Shown here: in pieces, positions 1 to 12,602 of the stretch | How positions within the stretch are numbered: position 1 is the first letter of the stretch | Layout: every line of letters starts with the position of its first letter | From: Rhynchopus sp. YZ270_cl-10 | Taxonomy: Eukaryota; Euglenozoa; Diplonemea; Diplonemida; Diplonemidae | Direction: 5' to 3' | DNA length: 64,000 bases | NCBI GenBank assembly: GCA_964035575.1 | Contig: OZ037930.1 | Coordinates: forward strand, 806,001 to 870,000 | Notes under the pieces: generated by a model | Seen by the model: the letters and a program-made list of their open reading frames with translations, nothing else | Databases searched by the model: none | What the model was told of the DNA's origin: nothing | Position numbers and translations under genes: made by a program

Positions 1-654
1 GACCCCAGTGATGGGCAGGGCGCAGAAAGGGTGTTGTGACCTCTTCAACGTCGTGCAGGGCGTAGGGCTACACAAAGCCTGCTTTTTTTTTGGTACGACT
101 CTGGGGGTGAGAAAAGGAAAATTTTGTCTATGCACGTAATAATAGGGGTAATTCTTGCACAGAATATTGCCCACAATGTGTGCTGAAAGCAGTTGTCGCT
201 AGTTCCTAAGGGTGGAACACTGCCCAAGAATGTGTGTGGGGTTGTGCGGACGGCCAGATGTAGGAAATGTTGAGGGTTGTGTCGTTCTTTTTTATTATGG
301 TGAACACCATGTGTTACTCATTACCTTTTTTTTGTGAACTTGCTTGATTCAAATTTGCATAACACAAATGGTAAGCCTCTCGGTTAACACGAAAAACGAA
401 AAACAACATTTTTGGTGCTCCTGAAAACCCCATTTTGCGTACTTGTTGCGTACTTTGTGCACGGAAAAAAAAAAAAATACAGGAATGCCCTATATTGCGT
501 AGTTGTCGCGTACTTGGTATTTTTTATTTCAGGAGCACCAATTTTGCTTTTTTTTGGACAATTGGTAAAACTGAGAGTTATACCCGCGAGAGGCTTTATT
601 TTTTGGAATAGCACAATTGCCAGCTGTGAGCAATCTGTGCAATCCTGTGGGAAG
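1..654. other. Gene-free AT-rich stretch
   Basis: No coding region that I trust. The open frames here are made of homopolymer runs. It contains a copy of the TAATAGGGGTAATTCTTGC repeat near 143 (other copies near 3495 inverted and 25362) and a small terminal-inverted-repeat element at 412-541. Confidence 0.6.
412..541. mobile_element. Small 130 bp inverted-repeat element
   Basis: The ends are perfect 15 bp inverted repeats, TTGGTGCTCCTGAAA at 412-426 and its complement at 527-541. Inside are two related segments containing TTGCGTA and GCGTACTT. No clear target duplication. It could be a MITE or a simple foldback. Confidence 0.5.
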
Positions 655-1713
655 CAGGGCTGTTCCTTATTCTCGGTTTTTCCCCCAAAAATCGCTGGTT
701 TTATTCTCGTTTTTTTCCTTTTTTTTTTTAAACCCGCAGAGGCAGGTTTTTCCTGCATTTTTGCCGGATTTGAGCCAATCCCGTTCTGTGGTGGGGCATA
801 TTCGGAAAAATGGACAAAATTTTAGTGACTTAAATTTTCACAAATATGAACCCATACTCGTAAACAAGGGTCATTTTCAGGTCTGAAAACCCAAATTCAG
901 ATGAAATTATGGTGTTTTGACTGGGAACAGGTAGCGCCGCAGGCGCACGGTACCCAACTTTTGTCTTTTTGTCTTTTCCTTTTTCTCTGCTTTCTTTTGA
1001 TTGCGCGAGCCGATTGCTCTCCACGGTGGGGTCACATGTGTGTGCAAAAACACTCTAAAGTACCCTTCTCTGGTTTAGTCCGGTCTGCGAAAGAATTGCA
1101 CCAAGCACGCGTGGTGCACGAATTATCAGTAACCTCAGTACATTTACAAAAGAAACGGCGGTCATGGCACCCAAAGGTTCCTGGCGAAGCCACGGTACGC
1201 AACATTTCAAAAAAAATGTTGCTCAAAATTGCATACTTTTACTGTCAAACACAGAATAGCTACAACTACAGTGCACAGAATACTTTTTTTTTGCTTATTT
1301 CACACATTTGGAGCATGGGACCCCAACATTTTTTTCCTGGTCATTTTTTCCCAGACAGAAGTGCCTACATACCTTCCCCCTTAGGCGAAAAAAAAGTGCG
1401 GCAACCACGAAAATTCCTTCGGTGCGGCATTTCCAAAATCTAAAATCCGCATTTTGGGAGGCATATATGGGGAAAAGCCTGCGCCGCAGGCGGATTTTTT
1501 TTTTTTGGGGGGGGGATTTTTTTTTTTTCCCCCACCCGAAAACCTGATCTTTGGCTTGTTTGCATACCACCCCGACCAGTGGTGTACAAATTTTTGGCTC
1601 CTAACCTAGTAGAAGCAGGCTAAAACCCAACGAAGGAAAAAAGGAAAAAAAAAAAGGAAAAAAAACTCAAAATCAGAATCCCTTATTCTCATTCTCACTT
1701 AGGAACAGCCCTG
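655..1713. mobile_element. Non-autonomous hAT-type element, copy 1
   Basis: Terminal inverted repeats CAGGGCTGTTCC and GGAACAGCCCTG, flanked by a perfect 8 bp target duplication GTGGGAAG (647-654 and 1714-1721). An 8 bp duplication and CAGGG ends are hallmarks of hAT transposons. The 1,059 bp interior has no transposase; the open frames are homopolymer-rich and I do not regard them as genes. A second copy at 20737-21805 is similar over its whole length. The interior carries the dispersed module with TGGCGAAGCCACGGTACGC (about 1185-1205), also present in unrelated elements in this window. Confidence 0.92.
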
Positions 1714-2237
1714 GTGGGAAGTTGTTTTTTTTTTTTTTTTTTTTTTTTTTCATTTTTCATCAGACTCTCCGCTAGGATTTCCGATTTTGAAAATATTCTG
1801 TTGATGGTCCACGTTGGTGGGGTACATGCTTGCGCCGCAGGCTCACGGTACGCAACTTTTTTTTTTACCAACGCCCGATTTTGACTTTTTTGGGACGTTT
1901 GAGCACTCACCTCTCCATATCTTCTTCTCCTGAGCTTTTTTGACAGGTAGAACGGGTCTGAACCACTTAGCAGAACTTTTTTTTTCTTTCTTTTTTTCCC
2001 CATTTTCAAAAAGTTCTGTTGACAATCAACAGAACTTTAGTACCTAGCGGAGTGCCTGTTTTTCATTCTGGTATCTGCCCTGGGATTTCAAGGCAATACG
2101 ACAAAACGAAGGGTAGAGAAAAGAGTAGTTGAAACGTGATACGCATCTCCGGTCGGAGAGGAACGTTGAATGATCCTAAGCCATACTTAGTCTGATTAGA
2201 TTATTCTTTGGTTTATTCATCAGTCGCTTGTTTTTTT

Positions 2238-2281
2238 GGAAACTTGGTTGCATTAGTGTAGCCTAGAGTGTGCTCCACTAG
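2238..2281 (+). repeat. H3 hairpin repeat (variant)
   Basis: Begins GAAACTTGGTTG and has outer arms TAGTG and CACTA. The inner arms are GAG and CTC around a TGTG loop, where most H3 copies have a GATGAA loop. Confidence 0.6.
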
Positions 2282-2429
2282 TTTTTTTTTTTTTTTTTTG
2301 TGTTATTGCTACTCGTGTATAGCAATTTGTTTCTAAGCCATACTTAAGTCACCCCAAATAAGGGGCTACTGTGACATAGACAGAATAAGATGATGTTGAT
2401 AATGAAAAATTACTATAAAAAAAGAAAAG

Positions 2430-2508
2430 GATAACTTGAAATACAAAATCCCTCTCGCGAACAGTAGCTTGGTACACGGGGTGGCTCCCCCAACCATGCA
2501 GTCGTCGG
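2430..2508 (+). repeat. H5 repeat copy
   Basis: Starts ACTTGAAATACAAAAT, then CCTCTCGCG, then a GC-rich hairpin with GGGGTGG and CCAACCATGCAGTC. The same order is seen at 4766-4858. Confidence 0.6.
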
Positions 2509-2592
2509 GGGTAAACAGAATCAAATAGTGTCTTGTGGTGTATGAACCGTGAACAGACGGGTGGGGGAAGAGAAGGTTAAACGAAAACAAAA

Positions 2593-2629
<37 letters not shown>

Positions 2630-2832
2630 ACAATAAAGAGAAGACCGGTAGGTACATCATATCTTGTACAACGGGTGGGTTGGTTGTCAGATACGCTGCG
2701 ATACTATGTACAACTGCTACGCAAAAGCAGTGTACTGATCCAAGATAATCACTTTGATACAAGAAAAAAGGAGAAAAAAAAGTCTCATGCTTAGTCACCT
2801 TGAAAGAAAAGGAGGAAAAGAAAGAAAGCTGA

Positions 2833-2872
2833 CAGATGAATATGCCTCGTGCGGTCCACATCTTTACCCTTA
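2833..2872 (+). repeat. H9 repeat copy
   Basis: GATG and CATC arms enclose AATATGCCTCGTGCGG. It belongs to the set of hairpins whose loop resembles CCTCTCGTG. Confidence 0.45.
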
Positions 2873-3465
2873 ACAGAGGGAAAGAGAAAAGTGATGAACC
2901 TCAGCGTTGCTTGGTCATCTTGGGAAAATCAGGGAGAGGGGCAGTTGGCACTCAGGAGAAAGCAATAAACCGCACCACACCTGTTGGTTCTACGCAAGTG
3001 CAACAAAATGAAGAAAAAAAAGGGGGGCATGTTTGGTGTGGCTGACGACCCCAAAATAGCAGAAAAGTAGCACCTCCCTTCGGCCGTACCAAAAGATCCA
3101 GATGCCCAGAATAGCAGAAAAACAGCAGAAAATAGCACCCCTTCAGCCACACCAGGGCATGTAAACAAAAAAGTTACTTGTGTCTCTTCGTTTGTTGCAT
3201 TGAAGCATCTACACTACATGTCCCCTAAATAAACTGGAAAATAAACACACCAGAATGGGTCAATATTCTTCACAGGAGTTAACCCATGGATTTTCAACCC
3301 AACTATACGATAAGCTGCTGAGAGACCTCTTACAGAAAAAAGAAATGTGGGAGAGGAAACGCAGAAACACCGTCTGGGGCTGATGTTTTCCTTCCTTCAC
3401 CTTGAAGGAGAGAAGAAAGAAGAAGTACGGATGGCCCTCAGTCTCTGTCTGAGAGAACACGGTGT

Positions 3466-3486
3466 GTGCCCCTCTCGTGTACGCAC
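3466..3486 (+). repeat. CCTCTCGTG hairpin
   Basis: Arms TGTGC and GCAC close a loop containing CCTCTCGTG. Confidence 0.45.
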
Positions 3487-3687
3487 CTGCGCAAGAATTT
3501 CCCCTATTAGTTATCAAACACCCATCGATCCTTGCACAACAAGAGAAGAAAACAAATTCATATACTTTCAAATAAAATTTGAAAGCATTAGGGAAGTTTA
3601 TAAAAAAACAACAACAACCCATCTTTTGTTTTTAAATTCCTTGTTGCAAAAATGTGAAAGGGGAAAAATAAACTGTTTCCTTGCATA

Positions 3688-3751
3688 AATTGTTTCATAT
3701 ACTAACTATTCTACTGAATAGATGGTATAATAGGGTGCACTAAATGTACCC
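3688..3751 (+). repeat. H6 repeat, copy 1 of 3
   Basis: A 64 bp block shared almost base for base with 20555-20618 and 23775-23838. It contains TACTAACTATTC, the arm pair CTATTC/GAATAG around TACT, and a second weak hairpin GGGTGCA/TGTACCC. No flanking similarity was noticed. Confidence 0.8.
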
Positions 3752-4322
3752 AAACTTTTTTTTTTTACTTTATGTGGATTGTTTGTTTCTGATTCCTTGC
3801 ATAAATTGAAACTTTCAGTAGATTGGTTTCGAACTTTTACCCTGTTTCAGTCTTAAGAATTATACAGTAGTATTCAAAAGGGTAGACATCTTCAGTAATT
3901 CCCCTTTATATGGTGGGTGAAAGTTATGAAACCAGAAGAAAATAAAAAACTGATATCTGAGTTTAAGCCAGTCTGATAAAAGAAAGAAACGAAATCAGAA
4001 AAAAAAAGAATTTTTCGTTGATCGCACCGGATTTTTGTGGAGTGTGTAGAAACAAAATCAAAAAACTTTTTCTGTGAATAAGTTGTGTCGTGTTTGTGTC
4101 GCTCACACCAAAAATTCGGGCACACTCAGATACGTTTTCATTTCCCCTACAACCTTTGCAAGGCAGGTTGTTTCAAAAAAAATAAAGCAATTATCTGTGC
4201 AGAAACATGCACAACCAAACCAAACGTTGCCATAGGGGTAGGGAATCGTTGATATATATTTTTTTTTCTTTTTTTAAAAGACACCTCTGCGGATGCAGTC
4301 ACAGAGAGAAGGAAACCTTGAA

Positions 4323-4361
4323 ACACATGAATGTGCCTGTCTCGTACACATGCATCTGACA
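4323..4361 (+). repeat. H9 repeat copy
   Basis: Arms ATGTG and CACAT around CCTGTCTCGTA. Same design as the copies at 5694 and 13964, with different arm bases. Confidence 0.5.
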
Positions 4362-4540
4362 AGGGACCGTTTATATGATGAAGCCCCTCTGCGCTTCGAC
4401 ACCGAAACTAGGGTGGAGGATGATATAATAATATTTCGCACGTTGTTCTTTTTCTTTCTGGTTGTTGAAAAAAAAGAGAAGTTGAAAAGTGTACATGCCT
4501 CACACAAAAACAGGACGCAGACACTGAACAGAAAAGAAAA

Positions 4541-4588
4541 GTTTATAAGATGACCCTAAGCCCAAGCCTCTCGTGCTTGGTCACCATA
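4541..4588 (+). repeat. H1 hairpin repeat
   Basis: GTTTATAAGATGA leader, then AAGC and GCTT arms around CTCTCGT, then GGTCACC. H1 is the commonest family here. Confidence 0.7.
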
Positions 4589-4765
4589 AATGATTTAGTT
4601 ATGTACCTGTGTGATCTCCACACAGGATTATTTTTGAAGTTTGCGTTTGTTTCCAATTTTAAGATGACGTTGAGATCGTTGTGTGGGAAAAAAAGTGGAT
4701 TTGATAACGTGCAGACACCTCAAGGCGGATGCAGGTATGTGTGAGGGAAAGAAAAGAAAAAAAAT

Positions 4766-4858
4766 TTGACTTGAAATACAACAGCCCGCTCGTGACAGTG
4801 TACCTTTGGTACAATGACCGGCTGTACCGGGGGTGGACACCCCAACCATGCAGTCCTA
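4766..4858 (+). repeat. H5 repeat copy (long form)
   Basis: GACTTGAAATACAA, GCTCGTGACAGTGTACC, then a hairpin with GGGGTGGACACCCC and CCATGCAGTCC. It matches the order at 2430-2508. Confidence 0.65.
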
Positions 4859-5412
4859 CATCTGAAAAAACACAATGTGGTGTGGCTGACGGGGAGGTGA
4901 TTCGCACTTCTTGCGCACTTTGTGCACCCCCTCCCCAGCCACACCACAAAGGGTGGGAAAAAAATAGTGGAAAAAAAAAAAAGACAAACGGAAAAGACAA
5001 CATGAAATACGAAGGCGCCTCTCACACATTTTGACATAGGACCGTGCAAAACGGTCTTTGTGAAGAGTCACAACTAAACTAAACTAAGATGCAATACAGA
5101 GAAAAACGAGCTCAGAACTGAAACAGAAAAAGAAGAAAAAAAAAAAAGTTGGGCATAATGCATGGGTGTTCCTAAGACGGAATACGAATACCACTTTTGG
5201 GATTGTGCACTTTTTTTTCTACAGGATTCCCTTAGGGAAGAAAAAAAAGAGCAGACGGGTAGCTAAGAGACTTTAGAACGGTCTTTTTCACTGAGTGAGG
5301 TGCCCGTGAACTGGGATGGAATGAAACAACACAAAAAAGACATTTTTCTCCTTGTAGGACGAACCCCCAAATAAAATTTTCGCCTCCGGCGGACACCCCC
5401 CTCCTCCACTGT

Positions 5413-5493
5413 GTTGTGTACTGTGTACTGTGTACTGTGTACTGTGTACTGTGTACTGTGTACTGTGTACTGTGTACTGTGTACTGTGTACTG
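5413..5493. repeat. Tandem repeat, 7 bp unit GTGTACT
   Basis: About eleven head-to-tail copies of GTGTACT. Because 21 is a multiple of 7, the array stays open in some frames and gives a spurious repetitive peptide. Confidence 0.95.
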
Positions 5494-5693
5494 TGAGGTT
5501 ATGCAGCCACGCCAAATTTTTTTTATAGTACCACCGCTGAACGCTCAGGTCACCAAAAATTCAAATAAGACCAGTTTTGGGGTGTTTTGACCCTGTTTTT
5601 GACCCCCAAAGGGGAAGCCCACCCAAAGAAAAATAGTGGAATACGGACCCGATTTTCCCCCGGAAACCCCCGGAATACGGAACACCCATGGCA

Positions 5694-5735
5694 TAATGAA
5701 TATGCCTCACGTACCTACACATATGAAACCAGACA
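5694..5735 (+). repeat. H9 repeat copy
   Basis: Arms ATATG and CATAT around CCTCACGTACCTACA. Confidence 0.5.
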
Positions 5736-5963
5736 CCAAACACCTAGCACCGTCAAACTGATGATAACATCCCTCAGGAAATATAATGAGTTTTTTTGAA
5801 CGCAACCAAATAGGGGGGCTTAAACAGGGGGGGAAATACTTATCAAAGATCTTGGCTTTTTGTGTCTGGTCGAGGTTATTATTATTTTTTTTTTGAAAGA
5901 GCCTACATTGACAGATTCTCTAAAATATGCACATTACACCACCAAATTCGTAAAATTCTCAAA

Positions 5964-8900
5964 TTATAAAGCAAAAGGCGCTCTCAGGTGGGTCCCTTCA
6001 CGGAGGTGGGTGACAACTGCAGAGAGAGGCTCTGAGGAGGCGTTCCCGTGCTCCGCAATCTGCTCGTGGTCGTTCCCGAGGAAGGCTTGCGTGTATGCCG
6101 CCGACCACCCCCAGGCCTCGCGATCCTCCTCCTCCGTTACTGCAGGGGCTTCGCCATCCGCGCCCATTGTGTTCCCTGTTATGTCTACATCGGTCTTCAC
6201 TTCGTATACTATGAGACACTCACTGGGAAAGTTCAGTGGTTGCCATCTATCAACGGGGCGGCAGTGTCTGGACAGCGCACTGCACGTCGCAAACCCTTCC
6301 CCACCCAATACAGACGGCAGCGCTGCGTGCAGGCAGTACACCCCAACCTCGGCGGCAGCAGAGCAGAGCCTTCCTGCCAACCCTACTGCGGGAGAGAGAA
6401 CGGTAATGAATTTTTGCGAAAGGCTGCCAACATTTCCAAAGTGAGCGCGGCCGGCTGCAATCCCGATGGAAAATTTTCGCATTCCTCCGACCGAAAGCTG
6501 GAGGATCCGGAGATAGCGGTGGCTTGCTTCCAACGGGGTGGTGCACGCCTTTGAGGTCCCCCACCCAGAGTAGACTGTACAAGAAAGAAGTGAGATGATC
6601 GTTCCTTCAGAGCGCTCTACGCATGAGACCACCTTGGAGAGCGCTTCGTTCACGGTGCTCATGGTTGTGTCATGAGTGTCGGGGGAAAGAGAAAGGTCCA
6701 ACGACGCTGCTGTCTTAGCTACAGACACCAGTTTGCGGAGGTCAAACCTCCCTGCCGGCATTTTCCTCGCACGCCCTAAACGATCCGCACCACGAGATGA
6801 CTTTGTCGCGCACGACTCCCTCGACGACCGCTGCTCGCTTGCCACATCAATCACAATATTCCCGGTCTCAACATTCCCTGCCCTCGCCTTCTCCTTTTTC
6901 TCCCTCATTTGCACCCTTAACGTATCGGTCCTCCCCTGCAACTCTGTCGGCAGCAACACAGAGATGTAACATTGCTCTGAAATCCCTTTCAACGGAATCT
7001 TCCCCATACCGAGAACGGAGGAAGGGGTGGAAAGGCCGAGGTGGTATTCAGTTTTGAGGGTTGCACTGCGCACCGAAGCGTCGAGTGGATTAGAGGCGTT
7101 TGGGGAGGCTAAGGGGACGGTTGGGGAGGGCGCGCTTTCTGCGGCATCTGCGGGGGCAGGTTTGGATTTGTGAAGTGCAACCAACTCATCAAGAACTTCT
7201 TGGGAGATGGTAACCCCTCCCGCAGCCCCGCTCGCTTCAATCCGCGCAGCCTTGTTCACAGTCGGGCCGTGATAGTCGTAGCGCCCGGTAACCTCGTTGA
7301 AGTCCACCTCAGCCTCCCCAAAGTTGATGCCTATGCGGACGCGAAGGCCGTGCCACTTCCCAGCCTCCTTCCTGCAGACGGCTTCTTCGTGGATGGCGCC
7401 GTCGCCCCAGTCCTCACGTTGCAAGGATAGCTGTACGTCTAGGCCAAATTCTACTGCATTCTTACATTCTTCAAACGCAGCCATATAAGAATCGCCTGTA
7501 AAGTTAAAAAGGAGGGTAAAAAAAGACACCGAGTATGGAAAAAAATGGAAAAAATGGGCTCAGGGAAAAAATTCTGTCAGTCCGGGTTTACGGGTTTGCT
7601 GTCTCAAAAAGGGAGTTACGCTTGTATTCTGTGATTCGTAAAATTCGGAAAAGGGGTGCAAAAAAGAAAAACATACCAATGGTCTTCACCTCATATCCAC
7701 CGTTGCGGTTGATGCATGCGCGGACCACGTCGTTGTGCGTTTTGAGCCAGGTTTTCATTTGCTGTGGATGGCGTTCCCACAGCATGGTTGATCCTTGAAT
7801 GTCGGTGAAGACAACACACACAAAGCCAGAGCGTTCTCCGGGTACGGCCGCTGCGTTGCAGAGCTCCCCACCGGAGCTTCCTTTCCCTGCCCATTGAATG
7901 TTCTGGAAGAGCGCGTCTGGGAGGAAGGGGCGGTAGGATTCAAGGTTGGCAAGGAGCTGTGTCGTGGCAGTGAACATGGTGTCGAGCTCGCTGATTCTTG
8001 AGGAGTGTTCTGGGATTGTGTCGATCTGGAACATTGCGGCGTGGTTCATAGCTGAGGCAACCTCGGCAAAAGGCTCGGTAAGAACTTTATTGAAACAAAG
8101 AAACACCAAAACGCTGCACAAAATTAGTGTCACAACGATTACCAACGATTCGTTCACGATGCGGTCAAGCTTGCGGGAGGTGTTTGCGGCCTCTATCTTT
8201 AGGTTCTGCTGGACAGCTTTGTTGTTGGTATCGATGCTTCGCATGATCGCCTCTCGGGGGATCAATGCGGCAACCCCCCAACGCACCCCACGAACCTGGG
8301 CATGGCTGTCTCGCTCAATGTAGTTGATGTCCGCCCACCACTCCTTCTCCTCTACGTCGCGTTTGAACACTCCATTGGCGTAATGTTGTTGTGCCTCGAT
8401 GACAGACATTGAAGTGTTCAAAATAGAAAACTCTGACATCTCGCCGTGCAATCCACGTCCAACAAAATGCGCATTGTTTGACAAAACCCGGCCAATCTCG
8501 AATGAAGTTTCAATCGCCCCAGAAGAGATGAATTTTCCATTAACATAAACCTCACACCGCCGTTTTTCGTAGTTAATGGAAGCCACTATTGTTGTCCATT
8601 TGTCTTTTGGGAGGCCCCCTGGTAGTGCTTTTGTGCGGCATCCATAAGAGAGAATCCCCAAAAAAAGCTGCCCATTTCCAAAAAGACGGACCACATCGTC
8701 TCCAGTGTATGTTGTGCTGAAAAGGCGTGGGGTCGCATCGGTCAGCTCCTCCGTGATGTCGACAGAGGACATGAAGGTCACTGCGACTGAAAAGGAGGTG
8801 AGATAGAAGGCCTCTCTTAGCATACAGGTGGGCACCCCTTGGTTAATCGAGTCGTATCTGATGCAGGCTTCAGGTGCCTTAGGGTTTGAGCTTGCACCCA

Positions 8901-11790
8901 ACGGATACGTTTTATTGAAAAGATGGTTGTGTGAGGCCCATACGTCATGAGATCTATCCTGTGTTGCTGCCACCCTTGGAATATATTGTGTCAAATTCTG
9001 GTATACATGCAGTACATCTTCCCCACCAAAGCGGAGTACAACACGCCCTGAATCGGACGTCCCCATACAGCTTTCATTCCCCCTGCATGGCCCCCGCATT
9101 TCTGCGTCATATGCGTTCCCTGACGCATCCACAACGTGGTGTGCTGTACCTTCATAGCGCTCTGCAGAAAGCTTTGCAAGGTATTGATTCTGGTGCACAT
9201 AGAACTGTTTTTGGTTGAACTGTCCAGAGAAGGTGGTATCCCCAGAAGCTGCGCTGCGGTCGAATGAGGAACCATGAAGATAGCGGGCGAAGGCACGGAT
9301 TTGTACTGGAATGGCATCGTATAGGAGATACGAACCTCGCAGGACTTCGACAGAAACCTCTTGAATTTGATGAGGAAACGTGTCAGGTGGAAGCACATTA
9401 GTGCCTAAAATGGTGTCCGTCGCAGCGTCAAACACGAGAAGCGTTAATTCCTCCATTCCCCCAGAAACCACCTGGTCTACTGCTGCCCGAATACTCCCAT
9501 ACTGCATCCGCGACTCAGCGCTTCCTATAAACTCCCCAGCCTTGTTTCTTACTGGAGTAAAGCACGAAATCGGTTTGCGTGCCCAATCCAACACCTGATA
9601 GTCCTCGCTTGTAGTGACATGCCATGTCTTCTGTCCGCTCACCTCATTTCGGGTAAACGTAAACGGATCCCCTTTCTGTCCACCAAGGAATTCCATCGGA
9701 TCCCAGCTCCCTCTGTCGTATGCTGCCCAAAACTGGGCCTCCCTTTTGTCCTCATTGTAATCCCAGGTTGCAAATTCATACAGGGAAGGATCGTTGGTGA
9801 CGCTGATGGGGGGGCCATTGGTGGGGATACGTTCGTCGTTTTTGAAGCCTTCTTGGAAGGTCCCGGTGTCCCAGTATGCGTAGTAGCCTGATGGGGTGAT
9901 GACGGAGACGGCAAACGCGCCTTTGACGTGCTCAACTAATGAGGGGAATTTTGAGTTGAATGAGGCCCAGGTGTTGTTCGTTGTGGAGTACATTGCTGCG
10001 ATGTCGCTTACAGTTTTTTCACCAGAGTTGAGCAGGTTTTCAATCCGCTCTGTCACCCGAAGAATCGTGTCCTTCCGCAAATCTGTACTCAAAAATTTGA
10101 TATACCTCTCCGTATACCCATAGGCATCCTCAACAGAACGTTCACCATGGCTCCTCGCATCATTGGTGGCATCCTTCCCACCAGAGTGCACCAAAAAAAA
10201 CGCAATAAAACAGACAACAAGGGTGACCGATAGGGACAATGTGATGGATGCTACGGCCAGCGGAATCTTCCGTTTTTTTGTGTGCATTACTTTCGTGAGT
10301 CTCCGAGAGCTTTGCCATAATCTCACTACCACGGCGGTGATGAGGATCACAAAGATGCCTGCAAAGACAAAACAGACCACGGTCACCACATTCATCTCCA
10401 ACGATGCCCCTGTAGTTTCCGCAACCAATGTTGTGGCATGCTGTTCGGGGACCACCTCCTTTGTGCGATTCTGCGCTTCAGGCATCTCCCCCAGCATGAG
10501 ACTCATCTCTGAAAGCTCGACTCCCAGAAACCTTCCCTGCACACTATAAACTGAATGGTCACTACGCAATGTTCTGTACCCACGGAGAACCTTCCTGGAA
10601 TCTTCTATTGTCAACGAATGCACCGGAATTGAAAGAAAATTTGATAACCCTTGAAGAAACTGTGTAGAACTAGACGTCATTGGAGACAAGAATATCAATG
10701 CAGCCACCCCTGCTGCCTGCGCCAACCTTGCAGACTCGAAGGGTATGCATTCTGTAGGGAAGTTAACAAAAACCACCTTGCCTTCTAATCCATCAAAATC
10801 TCCATGACAAGCTCGACTTTCTGGTGCAAGCACCACATCGCCAGCACCAAGAACATACCCCTGCTCTCCATTAAGAAACGCGGTGTTGTACTGAATGTAG
10901 TTCGCCTTTGCACGCGGTGTCAACAACGCACCGTACAGACAGACCGTCTCTGTGGTATTAAGTACAGTGTACGTCGCTTCTACGGGACAACGAACACATA
11001 ACCGATTTTTTTCTTCTTCTTCTACCTCGCATGCTTTGGCTCCATCATTCGCACGAACAGGTTGGATTAGCATTGGGTCGGGACAGCCGTCTGTCACATA
11101 CTCATCTTCAGGGATTTGCTTTGCTTCGCAGGTAAGTTTGAGCTGGCCTACCACCTTCATCCCTGCATCCAGAGCATCGAAGAGAAGGTCGCCATAGTGT
11201 CTTGGCGCAAAAACGGCAGGGGTGTGGTCGAATCCTAAAGAGCTGCCCACCATGTTGATGTTTAGTGCGTTGGATTGGTGGTTTACCATGACCCCAGCAG
11301 CCGCCCCTGCAGCAGCTGCCTCTTGGAATTTGGTGTAAAAATAGCAGGTGCCGCGTCTGATGATAGCGATTTTGTTGGTGTAGTTCTTTGTGAGGTAGTT
11401 ATCCGGGGAGCAGCCGTGTCTTTCCACAGAGCCTGGTGTTCCGGGGGCGATGAGCTCCAGGTCTTTTCCCGCGAGGGGGTGGTGTAAATCGATGTGTGCC
11501 GCAGGTTGGTATGGTGTGAAGATGTTGTCTGTCACGCACATGATGCTGGCAAGCTCTGGAGGGCTGGTGATGCGGAGTTGAAGGGGGCAGGCGCTGTCGC
11601 ATCCCTCTTTGGTCCTCCAGTTTGCGAGTTTGCAGACGGCGTCGGTTTGTGCGGTGGTGAGGGAGTTTGGGTTTACTGAAAACCCTTCAAAGAAATCCAT
11701 CCCCGCAGCTTTGTGGCACTCTGAAAGCGCCGGGGGGCATTGCGGCTCTCCAGCAAGCACCGCAATAGATGCAAACACAACTATCGCCAT
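5964..11790 (-). CDS. Receptor-type class III adenylate/guanylate cyclase
   Basis: Predicted membrane receptor that makes a cyclic nucleotide, probably cAMP. Two exons: 11790-7677 and 7495-5964, joined by an intron with GTATGT donor and ACAG acceptor; the join restores KTIGDSYMAAF, a canonical cyclase motif, giving about 1,881 residues. Order: signal peptide (1-14); two PA-like domains (about 100-215 and 300-410); two membrane segments (465-491 and 508-535); a Cache-like sensor region (about 545-830); a LamG/concanavalin-like region (about 990-1140); a membrane segment (1215-1234); a linker; then the catalytic domain with FTDIQGS (metal Asp1330), EVKTIGD (Lys1369, metal Asp1373) and YDYHGPTVNKAAR. 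Metal, base-selecting and transition-state positions look complete. The last 200 residues contain GIAAGRAHFGNVGS, resembling a degenerate second cyclase domain. ATG start at 11788-11790. The ligand is unknown. Class III cyclase is secure; the extracellular domain names are less so. Confidence 0.9.
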
Positions 11791-11816
11791 TTGATCTTAT
11801 GATGTAGAAGAAAACG

Positions 11817-11848
<32 letters not shown>

Positions 11849-12598
11849 GAAATGTAACTACACTCCTCAAATGCTCTAAGACTCTAAAAAGGGGGGCGGG
11901 GGAGAGGATGTGTTGTGTATAGCTATTCCACAGATATTATGATGGAAGAAAGGTCATGCCATTTTTGGGGGGGGTTTTGTTTTGATGGAGTGCCCTGTAG
12001 AGTTCTAAGGGGGGTAGGGGAGGAGGGGGTGGGAAAAGGAAGGAGAAGAAAAAAGTGAAGTTATTGATGCAGACAGACACACCACTGACCCACGTACGAT
12101 GCCTCAGGATGAAAGGAGGACCCTGCGGCCAACAACAGAAGAAAGAAAAAGGAAATGCTATGAGAGTGGTGTAGCGGTTTCCAAAAAGAGGGAGGGCTTT
12201 TCATTTGGTGTGGCATGATTTCGGTGCGAAGTAATGCGGGGGGGGTTGTGGTGTGGTTTGGTGTGCTGGATTTGATTTTGTTTGTTTTGTTTTTTTGTAT
12301 TTTTTTTTTTGGACATCAGGCTGAAAGCAAAAAGAGGAAAGAACAAAAAATGATTTTTTTGGGGGATGGGCTTTGGTTTTGGGTAAAATATGCAGGAAAA
12401 AAGTAGGTAAAAATGAACCTTAAAAAAATTGACTTGAAATGTAAATCCCTCTCGTGACACTGTACTTCTAAAAAAAAGCCTCTCTTTTTTTCTTCTTTTT
12501 TTCTCACTGTAACCTACCGAGGTAGGGGTGACGCTGACTACGCGGTAATTATTGGTAGCCGCGCCACTGGTGAAAAACCTCTCTTTTATTAGCCATCT
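11791..12598. other. Intergenic region upstream of the cyclase
   Basis: Poly-A tract at 11819-11847, then GT-rich low-complexity DNA. One H5 copy at 12430-12472. A hairpin at about 12537-12560 (arms CGCGG and CCGCG) follows a short CTACCGAGGTAG palindrome at 12512-12523. No gene seen. Confidence 0.5.
12430..12472 (+). repeat. H5 repeat copy (short form)
   Basis: TTGACTTGAAATG, then CCCTCTCGTGACACTGTAC. The GC-rich second hairpin of the longer copies is absent. Confidence 0.6.
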
Positions 12599-12602
12599 TT
12601 AA

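Larger units (their letters stand above)
1714..5963. other. Gene-free region with hairpin repeats
   Basis: About 4.2 kb with no supported gene. It holds long poly-T/poly-A runs (for example 1725-1750 and 2598-2628), several members of the short hairpin families listed separately, and a heptamer tandem repeat at 5413-5493. Confidence 0.6.

Noticed and set aside
412-1570. Long open frames on both strands near the left end
   Set aside because: They are made of poly-Phe, poly-Lys and hAT element sequence and recur with the second element copy; no protein family visible.
3688-3751. H6 as an intron branch-point region because of TACTAAC
   Set aside because: No splice sites surround the three copies, and mapped introns here lack TACTAAC near their ends.
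5860-6554. Plus-strand open frames over the cyclase
   Set aside because: They are shadows of the minus-strand cyclase exon 2.
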